Assembly (NCBI GenBank): GCA_902806575.1 | Contig: CADCXD010000005.1 | Location: 1,116,001 to 1,180,000 of the forward strand | Direction of reading: 5' to 3' | DNA length: 64,000 nucleotides | Source of the DNA: Jackrogersella multiformis | Lineage: Eukaryota > Ascomycota > Sordariomycetes > Xylariales > Hypoxylaceae | In this document: positions 27,581-40,810 of the stretch, piece after piece | How positions within the stretch are numbered: the stretch's first letter is position 1 | Layout: each line of letters opens with the position of its first letter | Notes under the pieces: generated by a model | What the model was told of the DNA's origin: nothing | Seen by the model: the letters and a program-made list of their open reading frames with translations, nothing else | Database searches by the model: none | Translations under genes and position numbers: made by a program

Positions 27581-30500
27581 TTTCGTAACCGTAAATTTTT
27601 AACCGCTTCGTTTTTTCGTTACCGGAATTTTATTAAAATATACTTAACGATAAATAATAACCGTTAATTCGTTTCGTACGATTAACTCGAAATAAGTTTT
27701 TAAAAAAAGTTAATTATTATAATATTATTATTTTTCGTTCGTTAATTACGACGCGATTAATAACATTACGAATTAACCGTAAATTTTAAATATAACTTTT
27801 TATTAATAAAAAACTTAATTATTTACCGGTTTATTTAACGTTATTTTTATTTTATTAAAAGGTTTCGTTTTTCTTTCGTTTTTTTCTTTAATATTTTTTA
27901 TCTCGAATATTTTTCGCTTTTTTATCGTTATAATTAATCGTTAAATAATTTTCTTTCGTTATTTTTTTAATTATAAAAAAGTTAATATTATTTCGATCGT
28001 TATATATTTATCGACGAAAACGTCGATAAAAATATTATAAACGAATTCGTTTTCGACGTCGTTTTTTACGTTAAATATTTTATTAAACGATATTTTTATT
28101 ATAAATTACGTTATATTATAAAACTTAAAAACTTTTTTTACGTAATTAATTATACGAATTATTAAGTTTTTCGTATTATAAATTTATCGTATTTCGTATA
28201 ATTATCGTATTAATTTTTTCGAAATACTTTTTAATTTTCTCGGTATAATTTAACGAATCGACGATTTTTTTTAAATAACTACGATATTAAGCCGAGTATT
28301 TTCGTAAATAAAATAAGTTTTTAACCGAAAAAATTAAATAATTAAATCGTAATTACGTTTATTTAATAAATTTAAAATTAATTTTTGGAAAAATAATCGT
28401 TAAAAAATTACGTTCGTATATTATAATTAATAATAATTTAATTTATTTATACGCGATTAAATTAACTTTAATTCGCCGTTTATTTTCCGTTAAATTATAC
28501 GTTTTTATAATAAAGTATTTCTTTTTTTTAATAAATTATAATCGGCGAAATATTTATTTATAACGTTACTTTTAATTTAATAACGATAATTAAATCGTTT
28601 TATAAAATAAAACTTATTTAATTAAATCGTATAAATAAACTTTTATAATTCGTTATATCGAAAAATTATTTTCGTACGATTAAAAATAAGTTTAATTTTA
28701 TAACTTAATAAATAAATAATAATTTTCCTTTTATACGTTTCGTTATATAACGATTATTTATTAATTTTTTATAAAAGCTTTACGATCCTTTCGAAAATAT
28801 AATTTTAACGATTATATAAAAAATTATTCGCCGGTAATTAAACGCCGGCCGCACGGCTTTTTTAAATACAATTAAGGATAAAATAAATAAAGATTTTAAT
28901 TTAAATAATTAAGTTTTTATTTATACGATAAAAATAACGTAATATTATTTTATTTTATTTTTATATCGTTATAATAACGTTATTATATTTTTTAAATACC
29001 TTTTAAATTTTTATATATTATATTTTATAAGTTAATTTATTAAATATTTTTAAATATTTTAATCGTTTTAATATTTAATAATATTTTTAATAATTTATTT
29101 TTTTATTTATTAATTAATTTCGATAACTTTTTAATAAATATTTCGTTATTCTTTACACGATCACGTTAAAAATATATCGTATATTTAATTATATTATAAA
29201 AATAATTTAATTTTATACGTTACGAAGTTTATTTTTTCATTATTTTAACTTAAATATACGTTAAAACGATTTTCTTTTTTATTTTAATAACTTTTTTTGT
29301 TTCGAATATTTTTAAAGTAAAATTTTAATTATAATACCGTTATTATTTATTAATAACTTTTTTTAATATTCTCGAAATAATCGGTAAATTATTATTATTT
29401 GAATTAATATTTTTTACGCTTTAAACTCGCGTTTATATACGTTTAAATACGTATTTAATCAAGCGCGAATAATATTTATATAAAGCTTTAAAAATAAATA
29501 TTTCATAATATTATATATTTAACTATTATATAAACATTCCGCTTTATAAAACATTTTAATTTAATTATTTAATTATTTTATATAATAAAAACGTAATTAT
29601 TTTTTAAATAATTAAATAAGCTTTTTTATTTAATCGTTTATTTATAAATATTATACGGTAAATAATCGGTAAGTAATTTTTTTATCGTTAAATTCTTTTA
29701 TCGTTAAATTTTTTAAACCCGATTTATAATAAGCTTATTTTTATTATTTATAATTTTTTTAAAAAATTATAATAATATTTTACTTTTTTATATAATATTT
29801 AAATAAGTTTTATTACGTTTAACGTTTTTATTATAAAAATAAATAAAAATATTTTCATAAAATAATTTATAATAATTAACATTACGTTATAAATTATATT
29901 ATTATTTTTCATATTCGATAATAATTTTATAATAAAATAAAAGTTAATTTTTTAAAGCGATTAATTTAATAACGATAAAAAAATTAATTATTTATAAAAT
30001 TAATATTTTGATTTTTAAGTTTTATTATTTTATTTATATTTAACGATATATTTACGAACGTTTTATATTAAACTTTTTTAATAAAAGATTTTCGATAATA
30101 ATTTTATCGTTTTATTTAAACCGATATAATTTATTTTTAAATCGTTATAATATTAAAACAATAATTCCCGGCATAACGTTTTTTACGTTAAAATAATAAG
30201 CTGATTTTTAAATAATACCGTATTTTATCGGTTTAAAAAGTAATTTCGTTTAATTTCGGGCTTTTTTTAAGCGTTTTTTAATAATTTAACGATATTAAGG
30301 TTTTTTATTTATGATTATTTTATTAATTTATAAAAACGGATTAATATTAATAATATATATATTTATTTATTTAATATTATTATTATAATAATAATTTTTG
30401 AAATATATTATTTTAAAAGTTTTTTATTAAAACGTTCTTTTTATTAACTTTTCTTTTTAATTTAATCGTTTAAAATATTTTAATATAATCGTTATTTTTA

Positions 30501-32458
30501 TAATTACCGTTATTTAAGTTTTTATAATTACTTATAATTTATATATAAAATAAAAATATTTCTTTTTAAATTAAAATGGTATATTATTTATAATGTCGGT
30601 GTTTTTTTAATAATTTATCGGTAAAATTTATAATTTTAAATTAATGTTTTAATTTAAAATTAAAATTAAATAATTAATAAATTTATCGAATTAATTAACC
30701 TTATAAATTTTACGTTAATAGTTTTATTATTTCTTTTAACGTTTAATAATTTATTAAAATAATAAATAAAATCTTTACTTTTTTAAATAATAACGTTAAT
30801 TTTTTAATTTTTTAATAATAATAAAAAGTTTTTATCAATTTATATATTAACGTAATTTCGTATTATCAAGTTTTCTCGATTAAAAAACGATTAGTTTTTA
30901 ATTAATATCGTATTTTTAAAATAAAACTATTAAAACGGTTTTTTAAAACGTAATCGTTTTTACTTTAATTTAAAGTTTAAAGTTTTAATACTTTAAAATT
31001 ATTATAAAGTAAAAAGTTTTTCGCATTTTATCGAATATAACTTTTATTTTAAAGTTTTATTAAAATAACCTTTTTTTTAAAAAAACCCTTATTAACGGTT
31101 TTACGATTTTTGAATATTTAACGATAAATTTTTAATAAAAGTTTATAAATTTAAAAATGTTTAAATATTATATATCGATTTAAATATTAACCACTTTTTA
31201 ATAATATTACTTTACTTAAAGTTTATTTTTATTTTTTTAATAATTACGATAAACTTAAAAACTTTAATTTTTTTTTAAAGAATTTATATTTTAATAATTT
31301 AAGGAAACAATTACGTTTACGTAATTATTCGTGGATTAATTAAAAATACCTCGTATATTTTTCTATATTATTTAAATATATTATAATATCGTTAAAATAA
31401 ATAATATAAATTATATCGATTAACTCGTTTAACGCTTTATATATATATATTTAAAAAACAATTAAATCGTTTATTAACTCGAAAAATATAACGATATATT
31501 TAAATTATTCGTATTACGTTTAAAATATAATTTTTTATTAATTCTTTTTCGGATATAAATTTAATAATATATATTAGAAAAGTTAATTTTAAATATAAAG
31601 GATAAAAAGTATCGATTTTTTATAATAATCTTATTAAAGCTTTAATAATTAACGTATAATTATAAATAAAATATATATATAAAATAAAAATTCCGACATT
31701 TATTTAAAAATATTAAATATAACCGAACGTTAAATTATTTTATATATTTTTAAAGTTTCTTTTATTACGATTTTAACGTAAATTAAATTATTTTATATAA
31801 AAACATCGTATTTTTTATTAAATTAATAACGTGTTTAACGTTAAAAAATATAAAAAGTTTTTTTACTTTTAATTTATCATAAACGTTTTAAAACCACTTA
31901 AAATAATTAAGAAATATAATATTAAATAACATATTATCGTTTACCTTTTAAATTATTAATGTTAATTATATACGCCTTTTTTTTTATTAAAAATTAAATC
32001 GGTAAACTTTTACGGATTAATTTTTAAATAAAACTTAAACTTTTATTAATAAGTAATTAAATAAAAAATGATTTTTAATTAATTTATTTTTAGTTTTAAT
32101 TAAACAAAATGAAGTATTTATAAATTACGATATATAATATAAAATATTTATTTAATAAATTACGTTTTTCGTTTTTATTAATTATTTAAAAAACGGTAAA
32201 GTATGTTTTAAAATATTTAATATAATCGTTATTTAAATTAATTAAATTTAATAATAAAATCTTAATTAATTTAAATTTTTTTAATAAGGGTTTTATAAAT
32301 TATATTTACCGTAACTTTAATATTATTATTAATTATTATATTAATATTTTTTTTATAATTAATATAATTAAATTATAAAAAAGTAATTTTATTTTATATA
32401 TTTAAAACTTTTTAATTAAAATAAATTAAATATATATATATTTATTTTAATTTAATGG

Positions 32459-32624
32459 TACGGACTTTATAAAGTGTGTTTTAATATATAAGATTAATGG
32501 TTTCTTCGTTATCTTAAAACGGATAAAAATTAAGATAACAATTAAAAGTCCTTATTTAATTTATTTAATTTAAAGTATAAGATATATATTTTTATTTAAT
32601 ATAAGGATCTGTATAAGATTATAT
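32459..32624 (+). mobile_element. Element M, copy 6
   Basis: Full-length copy with left end TACGGACTTTATAAAG; the right end is mutated to GTATAAGATTATATTA. It directly precedes family C copy 2, exactly as copy 1 precedes C copy 1. Confidence 0.7.
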
Positions 32625-35600
32625 TAAAATGTTAAGGCATAAAAAATCCTTATCGTCCTTAATAAATATTATTTTTAAAATTATTAACAATTCTTAATAA
32701 ATTTATTATAACGTTACTTTATTAAACTTTTACCTTTAACCTTTTTTAACAATTTATAACTTCCTTCTTATTCCTAATATTTTTTAATTAATTCTTATAA
32801 ATTTTTAAAATGTTTTTTAATAATTTATAAATTATTTTCTTATCCGTAACCTTTTTATTTTATTAAATATTTAAAACCGTTCTTTATTTAATTAAGTTTA
32901 TACTTTAATATAATTTTAATATTATATATTAAATTATCCTTATCGTTTTAGTTTATTTTAATTAACTTTAAGGGAAGGAATTATTAATGAAACAAGTTAT
33001 TCCCTTTAAGATTAAATAAAAAATAAACCATTAAGATAATTAAATAAATATAAAAGTTTTTTAATAGGTTTAATTTATAAATTAATCGTTCCATTTTTTT
33101 AATAATTATTTATAAATTTATACGTTATTAAGAAAACTTCTTAAAAAGTTATCCCGGGAGATGATATCTTTCATAAAATTATAAGTAAACTTTTTATTTT
33201 ATTATAAATTCCCAAGTTATATGCTTTTTATCGTAATATTATTTTATTTTTATTGCCGTAAAATTTATAATAAACTTTACGTTTTAATGTAAATACTCTC
33301 GTATAAAGCGAATACTTATAAAGGACTTAATGTTTACGTTAATTAAAATGTTTAAAGGTTTTAAAAGCTTAAAACCGAAAAGTTACTTATAAAGTATAAA
33401 TTAAATAATTTTAAAATATATATTATTAAAGTTTTATTAAAAGGACGGTAATAAATTAATTTAATTAAAGTTTAGATTTATAAAGTAATAATAACGAATG
33501 GCAATTTTTATTATTTGATTTTTTTATTTAAAAAGTTCGTTTACTTAAAAATAATAAACGATAATTATAAATAAATAAGTTTTAAATATTTTTATAACTT
33601 TATTTAAAAATTAAATATAAATTTTTAAATTTTATTTAAAATTATTTCCTTTAAAAAAATTTAATTTATTAATATTAATTATATTACGAAAATTATAGCT
33701 TAATTTTTAATAAAATATTTTTTATTTCCGAAGATAAATATTATTTTTTTAAAAGTTAAGTAAAAAACCGATATTAAAGCGTTATAAATATTATAATATT
33801 TTTTATTACTTTTTAATTACCATAAAATTCCTTTATTACTTACTTTAAAAAATTTTAAAATAAAGTTTATTATAATAATACATATAAGTAAAAAGTTTTT
33901 AAATTATATAAGTTAATAATTATTTATTAATTTAATTAATAATTAATATAATGTTAAAAATATTTTCAACGAAATAAGATTTTTATTTAAAAACGTAATT
34001 TTTTAAGTTTTTTATTATACGATTTTATTAAAAATGATATTTATTATTATAGGTATTTTTTAATATTTTTTAAATTATTAAATAAGGAATATATAAGCAG
34101 CGTTTACCGTTATAAACGACGTTATATAATAAATTATTAATAATTTTAAATAAATAACCGGGCTACGAAAAATTATCCGTAAGTTTATTATTAAAGCTTT
34201 TAATATTTATTATAATTATAAAAAGCTTTATGTTTTTTTTTATATATTTATTTAAATTATTATTTAAAAAGATTATTTATTACGGCTTTTACGACTATTT
34301 ATATATAATTAAAAATTATAAGTTTATTTAATTTATTAATATTATAGTTTATGTTTTTTATATTTTAAAACGTTTTTAAATAATTTAATATATTAAATAT
34401 AAAGTTTAATTGTTTAAATAAATAATAAACTTATATAATATATTATAATAAATAAATAAATAAATTATTAATTAATATAATTTATAAAAAATATATTTAA
34501 AATAATTTAATTTAAATTTTTTTATTATAACATTATTTATTAAAATAATAATTGTAAATATAAATAATTAAATTATAATTTAAAACTTTTTAATTACTTA
34601 TATAAAGTAAATTATTTTTAAGTTTAATAAATTATAACGTATTTTTATTTTAAATAAATATTAATTAAAAATATAATTAATTAAATTTATTAAATAAAAA
34701 TGATTTTTCTTAATATTTATATAAAATTATCCTTTAAATAAAAAGCTATCACGTTAAATCCTCATTTAAACGATTTATTTATTTATAAGAAAAATATTTT
34801 ATTTAAATTATAATGGTGTAATATTTGTTTATAATAATGAATGTTTTAAAACGCTTTAAAAAATATTAATTTAACATTAATAAAATTATAATAAATCGAT
34901 TAATAATACGTTTATTTCTTTTCGAAGTAATTGTTTTATATTTATTTTAATTTCTTTTTTTCTATAAGAAGGGCCGTTTTATACTTTTAAAAAGGTTTTA
35001 TAAATTAAGCATAATATAAAATAAACGTTTAATGAAAGCTAATTACGCTTAAATATTATTTAAAAGCTTTTAATTATCGGAAAAATGTAAAATCTCAGAT
35101 TATAAATAAGCAATCTTTAATTATAAACATATCGAAAGCGTTAATTTAAAAGTTTAAAAGTTTTATAAATAAATATCTTAAAAAGGGTTTCTTTAAAATT
35201 ATAAAAATTCTTTTTTTATAAAAAAGGTTAAATATTAACTTTAAATAAGTAAAGTATTTTTTAACGAAATTTAAAAAAATCACGATATTATTAATAAACG
35301 TTTTAATATATATTATATATAAACGAAATAATTTATTTATATATTTTTAAATATATATTAAGAAATTATAAAATTTTATTAATATAATTATAAATCGTTT
35401 TAAACCTTTATAAATTATTATTATAAAACGATTATAAAAGTTTTTATATATTAAAAATTAAATTCTTTTTTATTATATTCATTACGGTAATATAATATTT
35501 ATTTTTTTAAAAAACGATAATTTTAAATTATAATAATAATAAATAATTATTTAATACGATAATTTAATTTAAACCTCGTAAATTAATTATTACGCGTTTT

Positions 35601-37900
35601 TTTAAAATATTATAAACGATACGTTATACGATAAATATTAAATAAATAAAAAAGTTAAATTTATCAATTTATTTTATATAATTTTATTTATATAAAACGT
35701 TATACGTTTTATTTAAAAAAATTTATTTATTTATTTAAAGGATAATTTTTAAAGTTAAATATTTAATTTTATTATTTATTTAATTATTTTCGAAAATACG
35801 TACGGTTTTTTAATTTTTTTATAATAACGAAAAAATTTAATAAAGTTTATTAATTATATAACGAGTATATCGTTTTCGGTATATATATATATTTCGTTTA
35901 AAATAATACGTTTAAGTAAATTTATGGATTTTTAGCTTTAAATTTTCTTTTTTTTAATAACGTTTTTTAAAATAATATCTGTAATTTTTCTAATTTTTAA
36001 ATTATAATAAATATAATATTTAATAATAAAATAAAGTTTAATTTATTTAATGCGTTAATAATTAATTTTATATATCGAAAAAACGGTATTGATAATTATT
36101 ATTATAATAACCGGGATTATAATAAATTTTACGTTTACGTAAATATATAAAAGTTTTAAAGGTTTTTTTATTAATATAAGTTCTTAAAAAAAATAAACGT
36201 TATAAATATTATAACGTTTACGTTATTAAACGCGTTATCGTTTATTAAGGATATAACGGTAAAGTTTACGTTTAAAAGCGCGTTTATTATCGAAAAAATC
36301 GATATAACGATAAAAACGGTAATAACGGTAATAATAATTACGATAAAAATTTTAAACGTAAATAATTAAAAATTAATATAATATTTATTAGTAATATTTT
36401 CCGTGATTATTTCGATACGGGAATTTTTCGGAATTTTTATAAACTTTTTTAAGGTATTTTTAATTATTATTATACGTGAAATTTTTATATTTATAATAAT
36501 ATTTATAATTAAATCGTACGTTATTATAAAATAAAAATTTCGATTAAATGGTAAAAGTTTATAATTTATAAATATATAAATATTTTATTTAAAAGTAATT
36601 ATTATTTTATAAACGTATATATAATTACGAGTTTATATTTCGAAAGTTATTTTAAAGTTATTTAATTTTATAAATTAAATTATTTTTATTTTACCGTTTT
36701 TACCGGTTTTTAAAGCGTAAAAAATAAACGTAATTTATTAAATAACTTTCGTTTATTTTTCGTTAAATTTTTTAATATGTTTTTAATAGTTTTTAATAAT
36801 ATATTTAAATTTATTAAAAAATAAACGGTTAATTATTATATAATTTATACTTAAATTAACGTATATTTTAATATTTTAATACATAAATATATATAATTAA
36901 ATAAAAGTGAATTATTTAAAAGGTTAACGTTAAAAGTTATTTTTATTTATAAAAGTTACGTATTTTTTTAACCTTTTTATATTTAGTTTTAAAGTTTTTT
37001 TACCTTTTAAGATATTCGATAAATACTTTATTTAACGTTTTTATATGTACGAATATATTAAAATAATTTATTTTAAAACGGTAAAGTTATTTAATAATAA
37101 TTATAAATTTAACGGTTAAGATTTATTATAAATAATATTTTAATAACTTTTAAAATAAAGTTAAAAATATATTTATATTTATATTATCGTTTTACTTATA
37201 TAAATAAGAATTTTTCTTAACAATATTTATAAATTATAATGGTATTAAATATAATATTAATATCCGATTTTAAATTATTTAAGAAATTATTTATAAATAA
37301 TACGAAAAAAGTTTTACTTTCATTTATTTAATATATATTTTTCTTACGATATTTATTACGATTAAGGTTTTAATTTTAACTTTAATTACGTTCCTTATTT
37401 TTTTATTAATCTTTTTAATTATTATCTCGGTAATTACCTTAATAATTATTATTTTAACGTTTATTTTTTTAATTATTTCGTCGGTTATTTTATTAATTAT
37501 TTTTATAATCGTTTTAACGGTTTTAATTATTATTACGAAAGCTTAACGGTATATAATTTTTTCCGTTATTAATTAAAATTATTTTTAATTATTTTTAAGG
37601 AAATAAGTTTTATATTATTTTCATTATAATTAATTTGCTTTTTTCGATTTTTTACATATAATCTTAAAAAGTTTTAACCTTATATAAAGCTTAAAAAATT
37701 TTTTAAATTTTTAAAAATATATCGGTTTAAATAATTATAACGATTTCGTATTAATTTTAATTTTTTAATCTTATTATTTTATAAATATATACGTACCGAA
37801 TTCTTTTAAATATATATATAAATAATATTATTATTTTTAATTAATTTTATAACGTTTAATATAATAAATTTAAATAAAATCGTTTCTTTAAATGTTTAAA
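32625..37900 (+). repeat. Repeat family C, copy 2 (near full length)
   Basis: About 5.2 kb, the reference copy for the family here. Aligns with 5,071-8,896 and, inverted, with 11,880-16,990. It has no M insertion at 35,453. From about 36,200 on, CpG-containing words (ACGTTT, AACGGT) are more frequent than in the left half. No protein can be read, so the element class (LINE, LTR or DNA transposon) stays open. Confidence 0.75.
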
Positions 37901-39066
37901 TATTTTATTTAATAAAGTAAAGAAAAGTGTAAAAAATTACCTTTTATTATTATATTTAATAATAAAATTTTCGCGAAAAAAATTAACGTAATTAATAAAT
38001 ATATATATATTTATAAAAATAATGTTTCGTTTATCGGTAATAAATCCGTAATTTTAAGGATTTTTAAATTTTAAATTAAATATGCCGACGTTATTTTTTT
38101 TAAGTTTTATAAAAAATTAAGATTTATTTATAAGTAAATTAATTAACGCCATAAAATTCATTCCGCTTATAAGTGACGGTTTACTTGTTTTTTTATTATT
38201 CTTTTATAATAATAATTTCATTTAATTATTTATTATGTTTATTTTTAAAGTAATATTTATATTTATATTTTTAAAGCGATTTTTTAAATTTAAAATAAAA
38301 GCTTACGTTTTATTAAATATTTTTTTATACGATTATATGTTTCGATTTTTATAAATGTAATTTTATTATTAATTAATACTATTATAAGTTTAACGGTTTT
38401 TTTTAATTAAAGTAATTTAAAAAAATCGAAAGTATTATTTTTAACTTCGAATATCTCGTTTTATTTAACCATTTTTAATTATAAAATTTAATAATATTAA
38501 TATATAAAAAAGTGGTTATATTAATAAAATATAAAAATATATAAAAAATATAAATATTAAAAAGGTTTTCTTTTAAAAATATTATAAGTATTTTTATATA
38601 AAAGATTAAAGTAAAGTTAATCGTTTTAAGTTAATACGCGTAAAATTTTTTATAGATTTTACGTTTTAAAAATTCCGAAAAGTTATAAAATTAATACGAA
38701 AATATAATAAATAATAAAAAAGAAAAAAATCGTATTATAATAACGAAGAATTTTTATAAATATAAGATTTTTATTTTAAATTTAAATAAATTTAAATAAT
38801 AAAAAATACGTAACGTAGATATAACGTTAAAAGTTAATAAAAAGTATAAAAAATTACTTAAATTAAGTAAATCACGTGTTAAAGAATTAATAAAAATAAA
38901 AAACTAAGGGAGGATATATTAATAAAAGTTATGCAAATAATCGTAAAACGAGCCGTATTAATAAATTATTAATAAAATATATTATACGCTTAAAATACGA
39001 GTAATAATAATATAAATTAATATAATTAATTTTAATTAAAAAAACTTATGTTCAGTATTAATTTAA

Positions 39067-39201
39067 TACGGATTTTATAAAGTATGTTTTAATATATAAG
39101 ATTAATGGTTTTTTCGTTATTTTAAAACGGGTAAAAAATAAAATAAAAAATAAAAATCATTATTTTATTTATTTAACGTAAGGACCCTTATAAAATCACA
39201 T
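39067..39201 (+). mobile_element. Element M, copy 7 (internally deleted)
   Basis: Ends TACGGATTTTATAAAG and CCTTATAAAATCACAT are recognisable, but the copy is about 30 bp shorter than the others because a block before the right end is missing. Confidence 0.6.
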
Positions 39202-40209
39202 TATTTAAATTTTTTTTTTTATTTAAATTAATTTTTTTTTTAAAAGTTTTAAAAAAAGGTTAATAATATAAATTACCCGATATCGTTATAATAATTATTT
39301 TTATATAACGTTTAAACGATTTTAAATCGAAATAAAAGGTTTATATTTTTAATTTAACGGTAAACGTTTAATCGATATTTTTTTATTTATAATTTTAATA
39401 AATAAACTCGTTAAAATTTCGAGGTTTACGTTAATTTATTTAATAATTATTTCTTAATTTAAAAAGTTTTTTTATTTATTAAAAACGTTTAAATTATTTA
39501 TAAAAGCTTTTTTAAATTTTTAATCGTTATTTAATAAACGTTTTTTCGAATAATTATAATTTTACGTATTTTAAATTCGTTTAACTTTTATAAAAACTTT
39601 AAAAAAATCGTTTAATATAATATTATTACGTATTAAAATATTACGTAAAAATATTTAAAATTTAAATTAATAATTAAACGTTTATACTTTAATTTTTAAA
39701 ATAATAACGCTTTTTAATTATTAAACGATTATATTTTATTTCGTATATAACTTTTATAATAAATTTTTTTTATATTAACGTAACGTTAATTTATAATATA
39801 TTATCGTTAATTTTTAAATTAATATATTTCTTTTATATAAAGTTTTATAAAATTTAAAACTCGATTTTTTTAATATTCGGTAACTTTAATAAAAAAACAT
39901 ATACTTTTTAATCGACTTATAATTAAAATTTTAGAATAATTATAACTTATTATTATTATTAATTACTTTTATTTAAGTTTTTTATATTATATTTTAAGGC
40001 TTAATTATCGTTTTATAAAATTATAATCGCTTTAATAATTTTTACCGTTATTTTTTTATTAATTTTAATTAATTATTTTATTAAATTAAATTAAAAGATT
40101 TTATTTAACGTTAATATTAAATTAGTTTTTTATAATATTAAAATCGATATATTTAACTTTTTAATTTTCGGTTTTTAATAATTTATTATTAATAAATTTA
40201 TAATTTATA

Positions 40210-40475
40210 ATTATTAAATAAATAATTAATGTTTAAATAAAGTAATAAACTAAAAATTATTTAAATTTTAATCGTAAATTATATTAATAAACCTTTTTTT
40301 TTAAAAAAATATACGTTACGTTAAAAATAATAAAATATACATAAATAATCGTCGTACGATAACTTTTTAATTATTATTTATAAATTTAACGTTATTCGAT
40401 TAAATCGTTATTTTATTATATAACCGTTTTATTTTCGATAAAAATAAACTTTATATTTAATTTTTTATAAATTAA
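40210..40475 (+). repeat. Direct repeat E, copy 2
   Basis: Second copy of the repeat at 27,295-27,580, more AT-rich. After it come about 330 bp of AT-rich DNA (40,476-40,800) in which I see no repeat or gene, then the end of the first gene. Confidence 0.6.
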
Positions 40476-40810
40476 TATATATATATAATATAAAATTAAT
40501 TTATTATATTACGTTTTTATTTTTAATATTATAATATATTAATATATTAATAATATTATTTAATATTTTTAATAAATATAAAATTATACGATTATAAAAA
40601 TTAAAATTTATTATAAATAAAATAAAATTACGTAAATCGTAAAAATTATATAATAAAATTATTATTTAATTATAATTTATAATAAATTAAAATTTTTATA
40701 ATTATATAATCTTATATAGTAAAACTTTTAATTAAAATATTATATTATTAAAATAATAAACATTATATAAATTTAAAAATTCGATCGTAAAACTTTTTAA
40801 AATCAAACCT

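Larger units (their letters stand above)
1..40800. repeat. AT-rich RIP-mutated transposon block
   Basis: This whole stretch is very AT-rich: I counted 8 G/C in bases 1-60 and 16 in 27721-27780, against roughly two thirds in coding DNA near 46,021. No open frame longer than 77 codons exists on either strand. Remaining cytosines are concentrated in CpG and rare in CpA, the pattern left by repeat-induced point mutation, a premeiotic process in Pezizomycotina that mutates C to T in duplicated DNA with a CpA preference. At least six repeat families can be aligned by eye inside it and are listed separately. Segments I could not assign to a repeated family are 19,331-21,189, 27,580-32,458, 37,900-39,066, 39,202-40,204 and 40,476-40,800; they have the same composition and no gene. 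Likely constitutive heterochromatin; that is inference. Confidence 0.93.
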
